A stretch of DNA of 64,000 nt, taken from positions 1-64,000 of the forward strand of contig JBKPGF010000046.1 in assembly GCA_046729255.1 (NCBI GenBank), read 5' to 3'. Positions 42,322 to 50,332 of this stretch are shown here, piece by piece. The first letter of the stretch is position 1. Every line of letters starts with the position of its first letter. The position numbers and the translations under genes were made by a program. This stretch comes from PALSA-612 sp046729255. Lineage in GTDB: Bacteria > Actinomycetota > Thermoleophilia > Gaiellales > Gaiellaceae. Below the pieces are notes generated by a model. That model ran no database searches and was not told where the DNA came from. It worked only from the letters and a program-made list of their open reading frames with translations.

Positions 42322-42792
42322 GTGCGGGGTATCGGAAAGCTCTTTCTGCTCCTGCTCGGGTTCTGGGGCGGCTTCATGGCCGCCGCCGCCGCCGTCAAAC
42401 GCGTCCTTCCGTCTCGCGGCGACGCGGAAAGCGACGAGGTGGCGTTGATGGCGGTGTTCGACGGCCAGGAGCTGCGCAGCGAGGCGAAGGCGTTCCGGGG
42501 CGGCTCCATGCTCGCGTGGTACGGAGGAATCGACGCGGATTTGCGCGACGCGCAGCTGGCGCCGGGCGGCGCACGGCTCTCCGTGGGCGCGCTGTTCGGC
42601 GGAGTGTCGATCCGCGTGCCTGCCGGCTGGCGCGTCGAGAAGTCGATGAAGGCAGTCGCCGGCGGCGTGGAGGTCGGCGGCGAGGATCCCGACGACCCGG
42701 ATGCGCCGACGCTCGTGCTCGACGGCTATGCCCTGTGCGGCGGGGTCGCCGTCAGCCGGAAGCAACCGGAAGGGACGTCGAGCGCGGGGTAG
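42322..42792 (+). CDS. LiaF-like C-terminal domain protein with one N-terminal TM
   Basis: 156 residues. One membrane helix near the N-terminus (LFLLLLGFWGGFMAAAAAV), then a LiaF/DUF2154-like beta-helix domain: FRGGSMLAWYGGIDADLRDA, LAPGGARLSVGALFGGVSIR and VPAGWRVEKSMKAVAGGVEV. In LiaF this domain modulates a cell-envelope stress sensor kinase; here there is no LiaRS pair nearby, so the role is open. GTG start. It ends 9 bases before the PhzF gene. Confidence 0.8.
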   Translation: MRGIGKLFLLLLGFWGGFMAAAAAVKRVLPSRGDAESDEVALMAVFDGQELRSEAKAFRGGSMLAWYGGIDADLRDAQLAPGGARLSVGALFGGVSIRVPAGWRVEKSMKAVAGGVEVGGEDPDDPDAPTLVLDGYALCGGVAVSRKQPEGTSSAG

Positions 42793-42801
42793 AGTCGCGC
42801 C

Positions 42802-43650
42802 GTGGCGAGCAGCTTCCGCTACGTCGTGTGTGACGTCTTCACCGACCGCCCGCTGGCGGGAAACCAGCTCGCGGTCTTCACCGACGCGCGGGAGATCCCC
42901 GAGCCCGAGCTGCAGCTGCTTGCCCGCGAGATGGCGTTCTCCGAGACCGTCTTCGTGTACCCGGCCGACAGCGACGGTCACGTCCGGCTGCGCATCTTCA
43001 CGCCCGCGGTCGAGATTCCGTTCGCCGGTCATCCGGTGCTGGGCTCGGCGTTTGTTCTCGCAGGGCCGCTCCAGGTGGAGACGATTCGCCTCGAGACGGG
43101 CGTCGGAGTGGTTCCGGTGCGCGTAGAGCGCGAGGGCGCGCGTATCGTCTTCGGTCGCATGGAGCAGCCGGTTCCTACGTGGAGCTCGTACCCTCAGGCC
43201 GACGAGATGCTCGAGGGTCTCGGCGTCGACGGCTCGGAGCTGCCCGTCGAGGTCTACGACAACGGGTTGCGGATGGCGTACGTCGTGCTCGGCTCGGAGG
43301 AGGCGGTCGCTGCCGTCGTGCCCGACGTCAACCGGCTGGCCAAGCTCCCGAACGTCGTCGGCACGAACACGTGCGCCGGCGCGGGTCGCCGCTGGAAGAC
43401 GAGGATGTTCGCACCGGGTGACGGTGTCGCGGAGGATCCTGCCACCGGCTCGGCGGCAGGGCCGCTGGCCGTTCACCTCCTGCGGCACGGCCTCGTCGAG
43501 TCGGGTCAGGAGATCGAGATCTCGCAGGGCGCAGAGGTCGGCCGGCCGTCGACGCTCTATGCGACGGCCTGGGGCACGTCCGACGAGATCGAGCGCGTCG
43601 AGGTAGCCGGGAGCGCCGTCGTCGTCGCGCGCGGGGAGTTCCAGCTGTGA
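42802..43650 (+). CDS. PhzF-family isomerase-like enzyme
   Basis: 282 residues in two similar halves of the diaminopimelate-epimerase fold. FTDRPLAGNQLAVF near the N-terminus, the catalytic Glu in MAFSETVFVYP (about 48), PFAGHPVLGSAFVL, and in the second half GDGVAEDPATGSAAGPLAVHL. PhzF isomerises a dihydro-anthranilate in phenazine synthesis, but most homologues are in genomes without phenazine genes, and none are here, so the substrate is unknown. GTG start. Its TGA overlaps the GTG of the following lipoprotein gene. Confidence 0.9.
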   Translation: MASSFRYVVCDVFTDRPLAGNQLAVFTDAREIPEPELQLLAREMAFSETVFVYPADSDGHVRLRIFTPAVEIPFAGHPVLGSAFVLAGPLQVETIRLETGVGVVPVRVEREGARIVFGRMEQPVPTWSSYPQADEMLEGLGVDGSELPVEVYDNGLRMAYVVLGSEEAVAAVVPDVNRLAKLPNVVGTNTCAGAGRRWKTRMFAPGDGVAEDPATGSAAGPLAVHLLRHGLVESGQEIEISQGAEVGRPSTLYATAWGTSDEIERVEVAGSAVVVARGEFQL

Positions 43651-44096
43651 TCCGACTACTCGCCCCCGTTCTCCTCGCCGCAGGCGTTCTCAGTCTCGCG
43701 GCGTGCGGTGGCGACAACGGGACGACGGCGAGTCCGCCGCCGCCGCCTCCGTCCTCGGCGACGACGACACTGCCGCTCCCGCCACCTCCACCTCCAGTGC
43801 CACAACCGCCTGCGCCTTCGACCACGCCGGAGGTGACGACCGTTCGGATCGTCGTGCGCGACGGCAAGGTCGTCGGCGGCCTTAAGCGCGCAAGCATCGA
43901 CCAGGGCAAGAGGGCCGCAATCGCCGTCAGCTCCGACGTGGCCGACGAGGTGCACCTGCACGGATACGACAAGAGCATCGACGTGGCGCCCGGCAAGCCG
44001 GCGCGGCTCGCCTTCGTCGCCTCAATTCCGGGCCGCTTCGAGGTCGAGCTCGAGGATCGCGGGCTCCAGATCGCCGACATCGAAGTTCGTCCGTGA
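43647..44096 (+). CDS. Proline-rich lipoprotein with cupredoxin-like domain
   Basis: 149 residues. Lipoprotein signal with lipobox LAAC (Cys about 20), then a Pro/Ser/Thr spacer (about 29-62) with runs of six to seven prolines that would hold the domain away from the membrane, and a C-terminal beta domain with VADEVHLHGYDKSIDVAPGK and GRFEVELEDRGLQIADIEV. The EVHLHGYD pattern resembles cupredoxin-like domains, though a full copper-ligand set is not visible. Translationally coupled to phzF upstream and to the membrane protein downstream (GTGA on both sides). Confidence 0.82.
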   Translation: MIRLLAPVLLAAGVLSLAACGGDNGTTASPPPPPPSSATTTLPLPPPPPPVPQPPAPSTTPEVTTVRIVVRDGKVVGGLKRASIDQGKRAAIAVSSDVADEVHLHGYDKSIDVAPGKPARLAFVASIPGRFEVELEDRGLQIADIEVRP

Positions 44097-45517
44097 ACAG
44101 AGCCTTTGCGGCGCTCTGCGCGCTGCTCGCGCTCGCCGCTCTCGCCCTTCCCGCCTCGGCCTCCGCGCACGGCATCGGCGGCATCCGCGACCTTCCGGTT
44201 CCCGGCTGGCTGTTTCTCGTGGGCGGCGCGACCGTGCTCGTCATCTCCTTCGTCGCGCTCGGAGCCCTCTGGCGGGAGCCGAAGCTCGAGGTAGGGGCCG
44301 GGCGGCCGTTGCCAGAGGGTCTTCAGCGTGTGCTGCTCTCGCCGTACCTCCGTGTTGTCCTCAGCGGGCTCTCGCTCGCGCTCTTCATCGTTGTCTGGAC
44401 GGCTGCGTGGTTCGGCTCGGAGCGGGGGAGTGACAACCTCGCGCCGACGTTCGTCTACATCGCCTTCTGGGTCGGCGTCCTCGTCCTTCAGATCGCGCTC
44501 GGGAACGTGTGGTCCGTGCTCGATCCGTGGCGGGCGGCCGCAGACGCCGTCGCGTGGATGGGGCGACAGCTAGGTTGGTCACGCGAGCCGCGCGCGTACC
44601 CGGCCGGCCTCGGGCTATGGCCGGCCGTCCTCCTGTTGTTCTCGTTCATCGCGCTCGAGCTCGTGTACTCGGATCCCGCCGCCCCTCGCACGGTCGCGTG
44701 GGCAATCACCGTGTACAGCATCGCCACGTGGACGGGGATGGTGATCTTCGGCCGGCGCGACTGGCGCGAGAACGGTGACGGCTTTGCCGTGTTCTTCGGC
44801 TTCATCTCCCGCGCCGCGATCTTCGGCAGCCGCGAACGCGAGGACGGGGGGAAGGAGCTGATTGTCCGCAAGCCGCTGTCCGAGCTGGCGCTGGTCGAGC
44901 GCCGGCCCGGCGCCGTCGCGTTCCTTGCCGTCATGCTGGGCTCCGTCGCCTTCGACGGGCTCTCGCGTTCGACGTGGTGGTTCGAGCGGATCTACGACAT
45001 CGAGGTGCGGTTCTCCAGCCCCGAGAGCGCAGAGCGGGCCGTCGAGTTGCTCAACCTCTCCGCGCTCATCCTCGTCGTGCTCTTCGTAGCCACCGTCTAC
45101 ACGCTCTCTGTGAAGATCGCCGAGGGCGTCGTCGGCGAGCGGGCGAGGTTCTCGGGCATCTTCGTGGGCAGCCTGATCCCGATCGCGATCGTCTATGCCC
45201 TCTCGCACTACCTCTCGCTGCTCGTCGTCTCCGGACAGTTCGTCATCCCGCTTCTGTCCGACCCGTACGGGCTCGACTGGAACGTCCTCGGGACGGCCGG
45301 CTTCGAGCCGAATCTCACGCTGCTCAAGCCGAACATGACGTGGTACACGCAAGTCGCCGTGCTCGTGATCGGCCACGTGCTCGCGCTGATCGTGGCGCAC
45401 GACCGCGCCGTCGCTCTCTCACCGACCTCTCGCATCGCGCTCCGAACGCAGTACGTGATGCTTGCGCTGATGGTGCTGTACACCGTGGGCGGCATGTGGC
45501 TGCTCTCCCTGACATGA
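44093..45517 (+). CDS. Polytopic membrane protein, unknown function
   Basis: 474 residues. A signal-like N-terminus (FAALCALLALAALALPASA) then AHGIGGIRDLPVPGWLFLVG, and about ten further helices. Recognisable conserved blocks include IALGNVWSVLDPWRAAADAV, FGRRDWRENGDGFAVFFGFI, and ALSHYLSLLVVSGQFVIPLL ahead of a conserved ending. I recall relatives being listed as 'fenitrothion hydrolase', but nothing in the sequence supports hydrolysis; it looks like a transporter or metal-related membrane protein. Coupled by GTGA overlap to the lipoprotein gene, so the two probably act together at the membrane. Confidence 0.75.
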   Translation: MNRAFAALCALLALAALALPASASAHGIGGIRDLPVPGWLFLVGGATVLVISFVALGALWREPKLEVGAGRPLPEGLQRVLLSPYLRVVLSGLSLALFIVVWTAAWFGSERGSDNLAPTFVYIAFWVGVLVLQIALGNVWSVLDPWRAAADAVAWMGRQLGWSREPRAYPAGLGLWPAVLLLFSFIALELVYSDPAAPRTVAWAITVYSIATWTGMVIFGRRDWRENGDGFAVFFGFISRAAIFGSREREDGGKELIVRKPLSELALVERRPGAVAFLAVMLGSVAFDGLSRSTWWFERIYDIEVRFSSPESAERAVELLNLSALILVVLFVATVYTLSVKIAEGVVGERARFSGIFVGSLIPIAIVYALSHYLSLLVVSGQFVIPLLSDPYGLDWNVLGTAGFEPNLTLLKPNMTWYTQVAVLVIGHVLALIVAHDRAVALSPTSRIALRTQYVMLALMVLYTVGGMWLLSLT

Positions 45518-45526
45518 CCTGACGCA

Positions 45527-45913
45527 CTAGGCCTTGAGCTCGATCGCCTCGATATCGGGGAGCTCCGCTGCGAGCGGCTCCCAGAACCGCCCGCCGTCGC
45601 GGGACAGGTACAACCGGTTCCGTCCGGCGTAGAGGATGACGTCGGGGTCGTCCTCGCGTATCGCGATCGCGAACCCCGGCGGCAGGCCGCGCCCCGCTTC
45701 CCGCCACGTCTGTCCGGCGTCGTGTGAGATGACGAGCGGCGGTCGGGAGTCGACGACGACTGCGACCGTCGAGCCGGTCGAGGCGGCGCAGACGACGCGC
45801 GGCAGACCGGTCTCGACGTGATGCGGCTCGATCGTGCCCGCTCCCGGCTCGACCTCCTCCGTCTCGAGGTCGACCTCGAGCACGCCGTCGATCGTCGCCA
45901 CCCTGGCAATCAC
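45527..45913 (-). CDS. Small BNR/Asp-box repeat protein
   Basis: 128 residues with two Asp-box-like motifs, LVISHDAGQTWREAGRGLP and LYLSRDGGRFWEPLAAELP, found in sialidase-type and photosystem-stability propellers. Only about two blades are present, so it is a fragment-size member that may oligomerise or bind a partner. No signal peptide. The GTG at 45913 overlaps the TGA of the upstream CytX-like permease (GTGA), so it is the second gene of that riboswitch-controlled operon. Function unknown. Confidence 0.7.
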   Translation of the reverse strand: MIARVATIDGVLEVDLETEEVEPGAGTIEPHHVETGLPRVVCAASTGSTVAVVVDSRPPLVISHDAGQTWREAGRGLPPGFAIAIREDDPDVILYAGRNRLYLSRDGGRFWEPLAAELPDIEAIELKA

Positions 45914-47220
45914 CGCCGGTACCTCAGGGCGAAGAGCGAGGCGAGTGCGAACGAGAGCGCAAAGCTCGGCAGCGACGCGCCGACGCCCGCAGGCTCGACC
46001 TTCTCGACGAGGTCGGTCCAGGCGCTCGGCCCCGTCGGATGGAGCCATTGGTAGAGACAGAAGCCGGCCAGCCACGCGACGATCTGCAGCGACCGGAACG
46101 GCGGTGCCTCGAACACATCCTCCCTCGTGTAGCGGCGCCCGGCGAGCAACCAGTCCGCGAGCAGCACGCCGAACAGGGGCACGAAGAAGGACCCGAGCAT
46201 GAAGAGGAAGGTCTCGTACTCCGCCCACGTGATGACGAGAGCGCCGATCGTTGCGGCGGTCGCGGCAAGCCCGATCAGGAGACGCTGCGGCAGCCGCGGC
46301 AAGACATTCTGGAGCGAAACCGCCGTCGAGTACACGTTCGCGAAGGCCTCGTCTGTCTCGTCCACCGTCAGCGCGAGCAACGCGAGGCCGGCTGCGAGCC
46401 CACCGGCTGCGATCGAGGTCATGAGCTCGGTGGCATCGCTGTACGCCGAGCTCGTCAGCACGAGGAGCGCGCCGAGGGCGTAGAGCCACGCGTTCGGGAT
46501 CAGGTAGCCGACCGCCGAGCCCGCGAAGGCCGATCGCCGGTCGCGCGAGAAACGCGTGTAGTCGGCAATCAGCGGCAGCCACGAAGCGGGCAGGGCGACC
46601 ATGAGGTCGATGCCATACCACAGCGATTCGCCGTCGCCCGGTCGCGCCCAGGCGGCGTCGAGGTCGGCGTTGTCGATCGTCCACCACGTGAGATAGACGA
46701 GCGACGCGAGGACGACCCAGAGCGCGAAGCGGCGGACGAAGCGCCTGACGACGGCGATGGGACCGGCGAGCGCCATGACGGCCGTGAGAAGCCCAAAGAG
46801 GATCGTCCACAGCCACTTGCCCTCGAAGCCGAAGACCTTGTCCGACAGGGCGGCCGCCGCTGTGCCGATCACGATCAGCTCGAAGATCGCCCACCCGAGG
46901 TTCTGGGCAACGTTGAGCGCGGTCGCCGTGTACGACCCCCGACGGCCGAGCGATGGACGCATGAGCACCATCGCCGGCACGCGAGCTTGGGCGCCGATGG
47001 CGCCGGCCGTGCCGAGCATGACGTTCCCGACGACCCCGCCGACGACGATCGCGATCAGCGCGTCGCGCAGGGAGAGCGCGGGTACGAGGAACGTTCCTGC
47101 GACGAGAACGAGCAAGCTGACGCCCAGGCTTCCCCAGAGCGCGGCCGTATCGAGGAAACCGAGGACGCGCAGCCGCTCCGGGACGGGATTGATGCCCCAG
47201 CTCGGTGTTTGTCCCTCCAT
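45910..47220 (-). CDS. cytX: NCS1-family permease, CytX-like (hydroxymethylpyrimidine/thiamin precursor)
   Basis: 436 residues, about 12 helices. Motifs of NCS1/CytX: PSWGINPVPERLRVLGFLD at the N-terminus, LVLVAGTFLVPALSLRDALI, VPAMVLMRPSLGRRGSYTAT, LNVAQNLGWAIFELIVIGTA and LPLIADYTRFSRDRRSAFAG. The family moves nucleobases and related compounds; a TPP riboswitch upstream strongly indicates thiamin or its pyrimidine precursor. The ATG at 47220 is chosen because GGAGGGAG precedes it; an in-frame GTG at 47385 would translate through riboswitch sequence and is rejected. Confidence 0.87.
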   Translation of the reverse strand: MEGQTPSWGINPVPERLRVLGFLDTAALWGSLGVSLLVLVAGTFLVPALSLRDALIAIVVGGVVGNVMLGTAGAIGAQARVPAMVLMRPSLGRRGSYTATALNVAQNLGWAIFELIVIGTAAAALSDKVFGFEGKWLWTILFGLLTAVMALAGPIAVVRRFVRRFALWVVLASLVYLTWWTIDNADLDAAWARPGDGESLWYGIDLMVALPASWLPLIADYTRFSRDRRSAFAGSAVGYLIPNAWLYALGALLVLTSSAYSDATELMTSIAAGGLAAGLALLALTVDETDEAFANVYSTAVSLQNVLPRLPQRLLIGLAATAATIGALVITWAEYETFLFMLGSFFVPLFGVLLADWLLAGRRYTREDVFEAPPFRSLQIVAWLAGFCLYQWLHPTGPSAWTDLVEKVEPAGVGASLPSFALSFALASLFALRYRR

Positions 47221-47229
47221 CGCCCTTCT

Positions 47230-47253
47230 CCCTCCGCCGGCATTACCCGGAAC
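47230..47253 (-). promoter_or_regulatory. 3' fragment of a TPP riboswitch next to the cytX start
   Basis: On the minus strand this reads GGGTAATGCCGGCGGAGGGA, the conserved 3' half of the TPP aptamer, only a few bases from the ATG, and its AGGGAG overlaps the ribosome-binding site. The 5' half (CTGAGA and ACCTGATC blocks) is not recognisable upstream. Seventeen bases (47234-47250 region) repeat exactly in the intact copy. Confidence 0.6.
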
Positions 47254-47317
47254 AGCAAGCACGGGTGAACCCATGGTTGGCGTCGACTCCGGCGACGCCA
47301 CATGTGCACCTCGTGCC

Positions 47318-47343
47318 AAGGCATCCGCCTGCGGCGGTGCCTT
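47318..47343 (-). promoter_or_regulatory. Hairpin in the cytX leader (terminator or expression platform)
   Basis: AAGGCA-CCGCC-GCA-GGCGG-A-TGCCTT folds into an 11-pair stem with a single bulged A, between the intact TPP aptamer and the cytX start. No T-tract follows. It could be a riboswitch-controlled terminator or an RNA stabiliser. Confidence 0.45.
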
Positions 47344-47406
47344 TGCCCTCGGCTTTGAGGTTCCCCCGTGGGCCCCCTCCTTCACGAGTCTCTACCGAGT
47401 ACGTCC

Positions 47407-47484
47407 TCGCTCCCTTCGCCGGCATTACCCGGATCAGGTTCTCGGGTGTGATCTCAGCCCCGTCTCTGCGGAGCACCCCTGGCG
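47407..47484 (-). promoter_or_regulatory. TPP (thiamin pyrophosphate) riboswitch, intact aptamer
   Basis: The minus strand has all conserved blocks in order: AGGGGTGCTCC, GGGGCTGAGATCACACCC, GAACCTGATCCGGGTAATGCC and GGCGAAGGGAGCG. CTGAGA, ACCTGATC and TAATGCCGGCG are the pyrimidine- and pyrophosphate-sensing loops of the THI box. It would switch off the downstream permease when thiamin pyrophosphate is plentiful. Confidence 0.92.
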
Positions 47485-47499
47485 CCGCGGACTTTAGAC

Positions 47500-47552
47500 G
47501 ATGACGTTCTCGGGTGTGATCTCAGCCCCGCAGGCACGGAGCACCCCCGTAG
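47500..47552 (-). promoter_or_regulatory. 5' half of a second TPP riboswitch (truncated copy)
   Basis: Minus strand ACGGGGGTGCTCCGTGCC, then a block containing CTGAGATCACACCCGAGAAC. Twenty-five bases (47506-47530) are identical to 47438-47462 in the intact aptamer. The 3' half (ACCTGATC, TAATGCCGGCG, AGGGA) is missing; the sequence changes at about 47505. Confidence 0.75.
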
Positions 47553-47708
47553 CCGGACTCTAATCGGCGACGCGAGGTATGGGTCGGAGCCGGCCGCCTC
47601 CCGGAGCGAACGCCGCATATCCTCCCCGGCGCCGCCCCCGGCCGGCTCCGCCGTTAGTCACAGCATGGGTGCGTCTGGGGGGTTCGGCGTCCCCTGAACG
47701 AGGCATTC

Positions 47709-47725
47709 GGAGGGCCAGGCCCTCC
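47709..47725 (-). terminator. Hairpin directly after the csoR stop
   Basis: GGAGGGCC-A-GGCCCTCC (17 bases) is a palindrome abutting the csoR stop codon at 47726-47728; as RNA it folds with six to seven GC pairs. The remaining 47560-47708 holds nothing I recognise. Confidence 0.6.
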
Positions 47726-48016
47726 CTAGCGCGTTTTCGCGAAGCGGCGCACGGCGGCGAGCAGCTCGTCCCGCTTGTCCGCCGCCACCTGGTCGTCGCC
47801 CGACTCGAGCGCATTGGCCACGCAATGGGAGACATGGTCATCGAGAATCTCGAAGGCAAGGCTCTCGAGTGCGGTCGTCACCGCGCTGATCTGCGTGATC
47901 ACGTCGATGCAGTAACGGTCTTCTTCGACCATGCGCTCGATGCCGCGCACCTGGCCCTCGATGCGGTGCAGGCGGTTCACGAGCTGCTCGCGGTGCTCGG
48001 AGTAGCCGTGCGTCAC
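47726..48016 (-). CDS. csoR: Copper-sensing repressor CsoR
   Basis: 96-residue four-helix repressor. LVNRLHRIEGQVRGIERMVE at the N-terminus, the copper ligands Cys in EEDRYCIDVITQI (about 36) and His/Cys in DDHVSHCVANAL (His about 61, Cys about 65), matching the C-H-C set of Cu(I)-binding CsoR. It represses copper efflux genes until Cu(I) binds. GTG start, 4-base overlap with the copA stop, last gene of a copZ-copA-csoR operon, so the operon is autoregulated. A palindrome at 50316-50332 is the likely site. Confidence 0.95.
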   Translation of the reverse strand: MTHGYSEHREQLVNRLHRIEGQVRGIERMVEEDRYCIDVITQISAVTTALESLAFEILDDHVSHCVANALESGDDQVAADKRDELLAAVRRFAKTR

Positions 48017-50106
48017 GCTGTCTCCTCTCGGGGGCTGCTGAAGCGACGCAGACGGAGGCTGTTCGTCACGACGAAGACACTGGAGAACGCCATGGCGGCC
48101 GCGGCGATGATCGGGTTGAGGAGGCCGGCGACCGCGAGCGGGATGGCCGCGACGTTGTACGCGAACGCCCAGAAGAGGTTGCCCTTGATCGTCGCGAGCG
48201 TGCGGCGTGCCAGGCGAATCGCATCGGCGGCCGCACGGAGATCACCCGAGACGAGGGTGAGATCGCTCGCCTCGATGGCGACGTCGGTGCCGGTGCCGAT
48301 CGCGATGCCGAGGTCGGCCTGCGCGAGCGCCGGAGCGTCGTTCACGCCGTCTCCCACCATGGCCACGACCTCACCAGCCGCCTGCAGCCGCCGTACTTCG
48401 TCCGCCTTCTCGCCGGGTAGCACCTCGGCGAGCACCTGCTCGATGCCGACATCGTCGGCGACGCGGCGCGCGGTCGTATCGGCGTCACCGGTGAGCAGCA
48501 CCGGCGTCAGCCCGAGCCCCCTGAGCTCGCGGATCGCCTCTTTGCTCGTGGGCTTGACGGTGTCGCGAACGACGAGCGTCGCGTGCTCGACGCCGTCCCA
48601 GGCGACGGTGATCTCGCCGTTGGCGCGTCCTACCTCGACGCGGTGACCCTCGACGGTCCCAACCACCCCGATGCCGGGACGGTTCGCGAAGGCTTCGACT
48701 GGCGGCAGCGACCCGATCTCCGCGCGCGCGGCCGCCGCGACGGCCTGGGCAATCGGGTGCTCGCTCGCGTCCTCGACGGCGCCCGCGAGGCGCAACACCT
48801 CGGTGCGGCTGGCGCCGTTCAGGGGTCGCACGTCGACGAGCTCCATGCGGCCCTGGGTGACGGTGCCGGTCTTGTCGAGGACGATCGTCCCGATCCGGCG
48901 CGTCTCCTCGAGGATCTCGGGGCCCCTGATGAGGATGCCGAGCTGCGCGCCACGGCCGGTTCCCACCATGAGCGCAGTGGGCGTGGCAAGCCCGAGCGCG
49001 CAAGGGCAAGCGATGATGAGGACGGCCACGGCAGCGCTGAAGGCCGCCTCTGTGTCGCCGGTGAGGGCAAGCCAGCCGGCGAGCGTCGCGAGCGCGATGC
49101 CGATCACGGCAGGGACGAAGACCGCCGAGACGCGATCTGCGAGCCGCTGGACGGGCGCCTTGCCCGACTGAGCGTCGGAGACGAGCCGGGCGATCTGGGC
49201 GAGCGCTGTCTCGGCACCGACCTTCGTCGTCCGCACGACAAGGCGACCGTAGGTGTTGATCGTCGCGCCGGCCACGTCCTCGCCCGGCCCGACCTCGATC
49301 GGCACCGACTCGCCCGTCAGCATCGACTGGTCGATCGCGGACTCGCCCTCCGCGACGACGCCGTCGGTGGCGATCTTCTCGCCAGGCCGGACGACGAACA
49401 CATCGCCCACGGCGAGCTCGTCGATGGGCACGAGCACCTCTTCGCCGTCGCGGAGCACCCGCGCCTCCTTCGCGCCGAGCTCGAGCAGCTCGCGCACGGC
49501 CGCGCCGGCGCGGCTCTTCGCGCGCTCCTCGAGATAGCGGCCCAGGAGGATCAGCGTCACGATGACGCCGCCGACCTCGAAGTATGTGTCGGCGTCGATG
49601 CCGCCCACCAGGACGACCGTCGACCACGCCCAGGCCGCGAGGGTGCCGATCGAGATGAGCGTGTCCATCGTCACCGCCCCGTGACGGGCGTTGAGCGCGG
49701 CCGCGCGGTGGAACGGCCACCCGGACCAGAGCACGACCGGGGTGGCGAGTACAAGCGCGACCCAATCCCAGCCGTCGAACTGGAGTGGGGGCACCATGGC
49801 CAGCAGTGTGACGGGGACGGTCAGCGCGACGGCGACGACGAGTCTGCGGAGGACGGACGAGCCTTCGCGAGCGGCATCGCCGTGGACGTGAGCCGAGTAG
49901 CCGGCGTCGGACACGGCCGAGACGAGGTCGTCTAGCGCGATGCTCGCGGGGTCGTAGACGACGGTCGCCTCCTCCGTCGCGTAGTTGACCGCGGCGTTCT
50001 CGACACCCGAGACGCGCGAAAGCTTCTTCTCGACCCGCGTCGCACACGACGCGCAGGTCATGCCGTCGATGTCGAGGCGGACGCGTGCGGGCGCAGCCGC
50101 GCTCAC
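48013..50106 (-). CDS. copA: Copper-translocating P1B-type ATPase CopA
   Basis: 697 residues. N-terminal heavy-metal-binding domain with GMTCASCATRVEKKL (CxxC); eight predicted helices; actuator TGES in SMLTGESVPIEV; the transmembrane metal site CPC in IIACPCALGLATPTAL; the phosphorylation site DKTGTVTQG; the HP of EHPIAQAV; and the hinge GDGVNDAPAL. The later Asn-Ser region (AYNVAAIPLAVAGLL; MAFSSVFVVTNSLRL) matches Cu(I) exporters. Uses ATP to pump Cu(I) out of the cytoplasm. GTG start overlapping the copZ stop by 4 bases. Confidence 0.96.
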   Translation of the reverse strand: MSAAAPARVRLDIDGMTCASCATRVEKKLSRVSGVENAAVNYATEEATVVYDPASIALDDLVSAVSDAGYSAHVHGDAAREGSSVLRRLVVAVALTVPVTLLAMVPPLQFDGWDWVALVLATPVVLWSGWPFHRAAALNARHGAVTMDTLISIGTLAAWAWSTVVLVGGIDADTYFEVGGVIVTLILLGRYLEERAKSRAGAAVRELLELGAKEARVLRDGEEVLVPIDELAVGDVFVVRPGEKIATDGVVAEGESAIDQSMLTGESVPIEVGPGEDVAGATINTYGRLVVRTTKVGAETALAQIARLVSDAQSGKAPVQRLADRVSAVFVPAVIGIALATLAGWLALTGDTEAAFSAAVAVLIIACPCALGLATPTALMVGTGRGAQLGILIRGPEILEETRRIGTIVLDKTGTVTQGRMELVDVRPLNGASRTEVLRLAGAVEDASEHPIAQAVAAAARAEIGSLPPVEAFANRPGIGVVGTVEGHRVEVGRANGEITVAWDGVEHATLVVRDTVKPTSKEAIRELRGLGLTPVLLTGDADTTARRVADDVGIEQVLAEVLPGEKADEVRRLQAAGEVVAMVGDGVNDAPALAQADLGIAIGTGTDVAIEASDLTLVSGDLRAAADAIRLARRTLATIKGNLFWAFAYNVAAIPLAVAGLLNPIIAAAAMAFSSVFVVTNSLRLRRFSSPREETA

Positions 50107-50306
50107 GCTGCCTCGTAGCCCGCCTCGTCGATGGCTGCGCGGATCGCGGCGTCGTCGAGGCCCTGGCCGTGGACCGCGACGACTTTCGTGTCGAGATCGA
50201 TCACGACGGATTCGACGCCCCGAACGCTGTCGACCTCATCCGAGACCGCCTTCACGCAGTGCGCGCAGGACATGCCGGAGACGGTGTACTCGAGCGACTC
50301 GCTCAT
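50103..50306 (-). CDS. copZ: Copper chaperone CopZ (HMA domain)
   Basis: 67-residue single HMA domain with the CxxC copper motif in VSGMSCAHCVKAVSDEV (about 10-26) and the ending AAIDEAGYEAA. It carries Cu(I) to CopA. First gene of the copper operon; the operator-like palindrome lies 10 bases upstream of the ATG. Its stop overlaps the copA start. Confidence 0.93.
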   Translation of the reverse strand: MSESLEYTVSGMSCAHCVKAVSDEVDSVRGVESVVIDLDTKVVAVHGQGLDDAAIRAAIDEAGYEAA

Positions 50307-50315
50307 GTCTTTATG

Positions 50316-50332
50316 ATACCCCTAGAGGGTAT
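50316..50332. promoter_or_regulatory. CsoR operator
   Basis: ATACCC-CTAGA-GGGTAT is a perfect palindrome matching the known CsoR box pattern of GC-rich centres flanked by ATAC/GTAT. It lies in an AT-richer patch directly upstream of copZ. Confidence 0.75.

Noticed and set aside
41101..43488. Minus-strand open frame of about 795 codons
   Set aside because: Runs antisense through four supported genes; composition is Arg/His/Ala-rich noise.
47221..47385. In-frame GTG at 47385 as cytX start
   Set aside because: The extension would translate riboswitch leader sequence and has low-complexity residues; the ATG at 47220 has a good ribosome-binding site.
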